This document shows positions 6,234 through 9,322 of a stretch of DNA of 9,322 nucleotides, one piece after another. The position numbers and the translations under genes were made by a program. Each line of letters starts with the position of its first letter. Position 1 is the stretch's first letter. Under the pieces are notes generated by a model. That model ran no database searches, was not told the origin of the DNA, and saw only the letters and a program-made list of their open reading frames with translations. The stretch comes from Bacteroidales bacterium (GTDB lineage Bacteria > Bacteroidota > Bacteroidia > Bacteroidales > UBA932): positions 1-9,322 of the forward strand of contig JAGAAU010000108.1 in assembly GCA_017615135.1 (NCBI GenBank). Direction: 5' to 3'.

Positions 6234-7763
6234 CTAGTGCTTAAAGTGACGGACGCCGGTGAAGAGCATGGAGATACCAAGCTCGTCGGCTTTGCGGATG
6301 CAGTCTTCGTCGCGGATGCTGCCACCAGGCTGAACTATAGCGGTTACGCCGTATTTTGCTGCAAGGGAAACAGTGTCGTCGAAGGGAAGGAAGCCGTCGG
6401 ATGCCAGCACCAGACCTGAAGTAAAACCAGCTTCGGCGGCCTGCTCAAGGGCGATTTTCGCTGAACCGACCCGGTTTGTCTGTCCGGCACCGATTCCTGC
6501 GGTATGCCCGTCCCGCACAACTGCAATCGCATTGGATTTTACGTGCTTGACTATGCGCCAGCCAAAATCGAGGTCGGCGAGCAAGGCGTCGGAAGGTTTG
6601 GCGGCAGTTACGCACATGGATGCATCTACCTTCTCTACCTGAGTGTCCAGCCGCTGCGAGAGCAATCCTCCATTTACGCTGATATACTGCTGCTCCAGAG
6701 CCACGTTACGGGACATGTCCACCTCCATAAGCCGGAGGTTCTTCTTGGCGGAAAGGATTTCCAGCGCCTCTGGGGTGAATGAAGGGGCGATTACTATTTC
6801 CAGGAAAATCGGCTTCATCCCAAGGGCTATTTCCGCCGTAAGGGGGCGGTTAACAGCAACTATCCCACCGTAGATACTTACCTTGTCGGCCTCATATGCA
6901 GCCTTCCAGGCATCTTCGATTGTGCCCCCAACGGCCGCTCCGCAGGGGTTCATGTGCTTCAGAGCCACGCAGAACGGTTCCTCGAAATCCCGCACCACGT
7001 TCAATGCCGCATTGGCATCCTGAATATTGTTGTAAGAAAGCTCCTTGCCCTGCAGTTGACGCCCGAATGCAAGTGAGAAAGGTTCAGGTTTCGGGCCTGC
7101 ATAGAAATTCGCACTCTGGTGAGGATTCTCGCCGTATCTTAGCGGCTGCTTCAGGTCGTATTCGAGGAAAAGTTTTTCGGGAAGCCCGGCCTGTGCACGC
7201 ATATAGCCTGCAATGCAACTGTCGTATTGAGCCGTATGGGTGAAGGCCTTGGCAGAGAGTTTCAGGCGGGTTTCGGGCAAAGTGGTCCCTTTTTCAATTA
7301 TTTCAGCCAGGACGGAACTGTAATCGGCCGGGTCGCAGACTACGGTTACATCCTTCCAGTTCTTTGCTGCGCTGCGCAGCATGGAAGGGCCGCCTATATC
7401 AATGTTTTCTATGGCTTCATCGATGCTCACACCCTCTTTTTCGATGGTCTGGCGGAAAGGATACAGGTTCACGCACACCAGCTCTATGGTGTCTATCCCG
7501 TTCTCGCGCAGGGTTTCCATGTGGGCCGGAATGTCGCGGCGCGCAAGTATGCCGCCATGGACCTTCGGATGCAGGGTTTTCACCCGTCCGTCGCATATTT
7601 CCGGGAAGCCGGTAACCTCGCTTATGCCGATGGTTTCAATGCCTTCGCGTTCAAGGAGTTTCTGCGTGCCTCCAGTGGCTATTATTTCCCATCCGATGTT
7701 CTGAAGGCCGCGCACGAAGTCTACCAGGCCCGTTTTGTCGCTTACGCTTACCAGCGCTCTCAT
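6234..7763 (-). CDS. purH: Bifunctional AICAR formyltransferase / IMP cyclohydrolase
   Basis: A 509-residue cytosolic enzyme for the last two steps of de novo purine synthesis: AICAR is formylated using 10-formyl-THF to FAICAR, which is then cyclised to IMP. The IMP cyclohydrolase domain shows SVSDKTG (6-12), ATGGT (29-33), the RVKTLHPKVHGG motif (60-71), NLYPF (99-103) and IDIGGPSMLRSAAKN (121-135). The formyltransferase domain shows LRYGENPHQSA (208-218), QGKELSYNNIQDA (238-250), the catalytic K269-H270 in KHMNPCG, SNAIAVVRDG with GIGAGQTNRV (410-432), ASDGFLPFDD (454-463) and the usual ending FTGVRHFKH. Length and motifs are complete. The ATG (7763-7761) overlaps the wzi-family stop TGA (7762-7760), so translation is probably coupled and both share the upstream promoter. 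Its stop lies 10 bp from the convergent lipoprotein stop. Confidence 0.97.
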   Translation of the reverse strand: MRALVSVSDKTGLVDFVRGLQNIGWEIIATGGTQKLLEREGIETIGISEVTGFPEICDGRVKTLHPKVHGGILARRDIPAHMETLRENGIDTIELVCVNLYPFRQTIEKEGVSIDEAIENIDIGGPSMLRSAAKNWKDVTVVCDPADYSSVLAEIIEKGTTLPETRLKLSAKAFTHTAQYDSCIAGYMRAQAGLPEKLFLEYDLKQPLRYGENPHQSANFYAGPKPEPFSLAFGRQLQGKELSYNNIQDANAALNVVRDFEEPFCVALKHMNPCGAAVGGTIEDAWKAAYEADKVSIYGGIVAVNRPLTAEIALGMKPIFLEIVIAPSFTPEALEILSAKKNLRLMEVDMSRNVALEQQYISVNGGLLSQRLDTQVEKVDASMCVTAAKPSDALLADLDFGWRIVKHVKSNAIAVVRDGHTAGIGAGQTNRVGSAKIALEQAAEAGFTSGLVLASDGFLPFDDTVSLAAKYGVTAIVQPGGSIRDEDCIRKADELGISMLFTGVRHFKH

Positions 7764-9238
7764 TTTGAACTCGATTTAGTCTTTTTGAGCGGTTGAATCA
7801 TATATCTCAGCCCCACTGTGGCCGCAAAGTTGAAGGGGAGTACCTGGCCTGCATCGCACCAGATTCCGGGCATCAGCAGCAGGGAGCCGTCCAGGAAAGG
7901 GATTTGTGCGTTGAAGGCAGAGCTGAACTGATGCTGGGGCACGCCGTCTTTGGTGTCGTTTCTCTCATACGGAGCGCCATATGTGCCGTAATTTCTGGAC
8001 CAGGTGAGCATAAGCCTGTAGGGAATCTTGTGAAAAAGCGCGCCGGAAATTCCCACGTGGTGAGCTTTAAGCCGGTTGTTCTCCACACCTTTTACCAGCC
8101 CTTTGTAGTCCAGGGTTCCCTTTCTGGTGCCTGCGCTGAAAAAGAGGGGATTGCCCTTGCATCGGCCCCAGGCCGTCCAGCCGGAGGCGTATTCGCCGTT
8201 GTTGCTGTAGTTGTCCAGTCCGCCCAGGGTTATGTACCATTTTCCGTCGCCGTATTTTTCCATTCTGGGATCCTTGCCGGAAGCTATCTCTTCTTCGGTG
8301 GCAAGCCGGCCGTGAACGGATCCGGACTGCAGCATGGTGTACTGGAACTCATAAACTATATCCGTCACCCACTTCTTTTTGTCGTCGAAGGAGAAGGCTA
8401 TGGTGTTAACTCCGTCCGGAAAGTTCTGGAACTTCATTCCGGATTTGTCTTCATAGGGGATTTCGTGCTGTGCGGCTATGCTCCAGCCGTCGCCTTTCCA
8501 GTCGAAGCGTATAGTCTCGCATCCAAGCTGGTTGCCTATCACGTTAATCTGGTCGCTCTTGGTGCTGGTCGCTCCTCCGTGGCTGCCGGTAACCATGCGG
8601 CAATAGTCGACGAAGGAGAGCGGCATCTGCCCGTATGTGGGGTGCACTCCCGCCCACTGGGCCCAATGGTCGATGGCCAGGGTGATGCTTGCGGGGCCGA
8701 TGTTTCCCTTTAGGCCGAAGCGGGTGGAATGAGCTCCATGATGCTTTACGAAGCTGTTGGGGTCTATATTGATGTAGTCTCCCCACGAGCCGAATACCTG
8801 AAGGTGTCCTTTGGTGAAAGGCACGTTTGCGGGGGCAAGACGCAGGGTATATCCGGGCATAGACCGGGTATTGCCGCTCCATGCGAGCCTGCCGGCAGTG
8901 GTTGAAAGGCTTCCCAGCAGGGGAGATGCCCCGAAGAAATCCTGCTTTTCATGCTTTATGCCCAAATCGAGGGAGATGTTCCTCCATCCGCCGCTGACAT
9001 AGACCTGGTCCGGGATGAAAGTGAAGCCCAGGGTCTTTTCTTCCCTCGCCGCCAGTGATACTCCCCAGCACCACTTCCAGTTCTTGCTCTCATCGAAGCT
9101 GGTAGATGCGCTCACAAGTGCAAGCCCGCCGCTGTATTCGGGCATGAGTCCGAAAGAATTGGCTGTAGACCAGAAAGGCATGTTGCCGCCGCTTGAAATG
9201 GCGCCCAACAGCAACATAGACACTACAAAATCGTTCAT
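7760..9238 (-). CDS. Capsule assembly Wzi family outer membrane protein
   Basis: A predicted outer-membrane beta-barrel of 492 residues from the preferred start. In E. coli, Wzi binds capsular polysaccharide at the cell surface; Bacteroidota paralogues are common and usually untested. Visible family features are MPFWSTANSFGLMP (20-33), alternating amphipathic strands, HHGAHSTRFGLKGNIG (166-181), the HWAQWAGVHPTYGQMP block (191-206), GNQLGCETIRFDW (235-247) and the PYEDKSGM...PDG stretch (261-276). The frame is open to an ATG at 9301, but the 21-codon extension runs through a poly-T tract and a good -7 box and uses AT-rich codons unlike the rest of the gene, so I prefer ATG 9238. The weakness is that the resulting N-terminus (MNDFVVSMLLLGAISSGG) has no basic residue for a signal peptide, and the message would be almost leaderless. 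Its stop overlaps purH by 4 bp. The C-terminus ends in a basic tail, KKTKSSSK. Confidence 0.82.
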   Translation of the reverse strand: MNDFVVSMLLLGAISSGGNMPFWSTANSFGLMPEYSGGLALVSASTSFDESKNWKWCWGVSLAAREEKTLGFTFIPDQVYVSGGWRNISLDLGIKHEKQDFFGASPLLGSLSTTAGRLAWSGNTRSMPGYTLRLAPANVPFTKGHLQVFGSWGDYINIDPNSFVKHHGAHSTRFGLKGNIGPASITLAIDHWAQWAGVHPTYGQMPLSFVDYCRMVTGSHGGATSTKSDQINVIGNQLGCETIRFDWKGDGWSIAAQHEIPYEDKSGMKFQNFPDGVNTIAFSFDDKKKWVTDIVYEFQYTMLQSGSVHGRLATEEEIASGKDPRMEKYGDGKWYITLGGLDNYSNNGEYASGWTAWGRCKGNPLFFSAGTRKGTLDYKGLVKGVENNRLKAHHVGISGALFHKIPYRLMLTWSRNYGTYGAPYERNDTKDGVPQHQFSSAFNAQIPFLDGSLLLMPGIWCDAGQVLPFNFAATVGLRYMIQPLKKTKSSSK

Positions 9239-9242
9239 AAGG

Positions 9243-9250
9243 CAAAAATA
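9243..9250 (-). promoter_or_regulatory. Putative promoter of the wzi-family gene and purH
   Basis: Read on the - strand, TATTTTTG matches TAnnTTTG exactly and follows a poly-T stretch. Only four bases separate it from the ATG at 9238, so transcription would start at or beside the start codon. No clear TTTG -33 element is visible 19-21 bp upstream. Confidence 0.45.
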
Positions 9251-9304
9251 GGAAAAAAATTTGCTAACTTGCAGTCCTTTTATGAAGATTACGTGCCTCA
9301 TAAA

Positions 9305-9321
9305 CTCCCTTCAGCTGGGAG
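9305..9321. other. Short inverted repeat at the right window edge
   Basis: CTCCC (9305-9309) pairs with GGGAG (9317-9321) around a 7-nt loop. On the - strand it is followed by TTTAT. It could be the 3' end signal of a gene outside the window, or a Shine-Dalgarno-like GGGAG for the alternative start at 9301. The edge prevents a choice. Confidence 0.25.
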
Positions 9322-9322
9322 G

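Noticed and set aside
7793..8713. 306-codon open frame antisense to the wzi-family gene
   Set aside because: It has no recognisable motif, signal or promoter, and the opposite strand carries a clear Wzi-family protein along the whole stretch.

Overview
The window looks like chromosome from a Bacteroidales-type Bacteroidota, probably a gut or host-associated lineage. Several things support this. Promoters fit the Bacteroidota TAnnTTTG -7 box, and starts lack Shine-Dalgarno sequences. There is a fimbrillin-like lipoprotein with BIG2 and FISUMP-like modules, a Wzi-family outer membrane protein, and an enolase with a lysine-rich insertion. I cannot name the genus.

Left part (1-1431): the C-terminal end of a probable AbiEi/DUF6577-like protein on the + strand is cut by the window edge. 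After a short hairpin-rich gap comes a full-length Rpn/PDDEXK_2-family nuclease on the - strand. Both families are linked to toxin-antitoxin, phage-defence or mobile-DNA functions, so this end reads as accessory.

Middle (1432-6223): an AT-rich divergent intergenic region carries a good Bacteroidota -7 box inside a 15-bp palindrome. It is followed by enolase (eno) and a strong intrinsic terminator. Next is an untracked 42-codon ORF with no basic residues. It ends one base before the start of a 1021-residue surface lipoprotein. That lipoprotein has a fimbrillin-like N-terminal region, then three FISUMP-like modules alternating with two BIG2 Ig-like domains.

Right part (6234-9322): two genes on the - strand, transcribed toward the lipoprotein. 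A Wzi-family outer membrane protein gene comes first, and its stop codon overlaps the start of purH by 4 bp. purH encodes the bifunctional enzyme for the last two steps of IMP synthesis. It ends 10 bp from the lipoprotein stop, so these genes converge with almost no spacer.

The housekeeping genes (eno, purH) are ordinary. The parts most worth a second look are the short acidic ORF coupled to the modular lipoprotein, the internal architecture of that lipoprotein, and the AbiEi-like/Rpn pair. No tRNA, rRNA, CRISPR array or insertion sequence was seen. No stretch over 300 bases lacks a gene.
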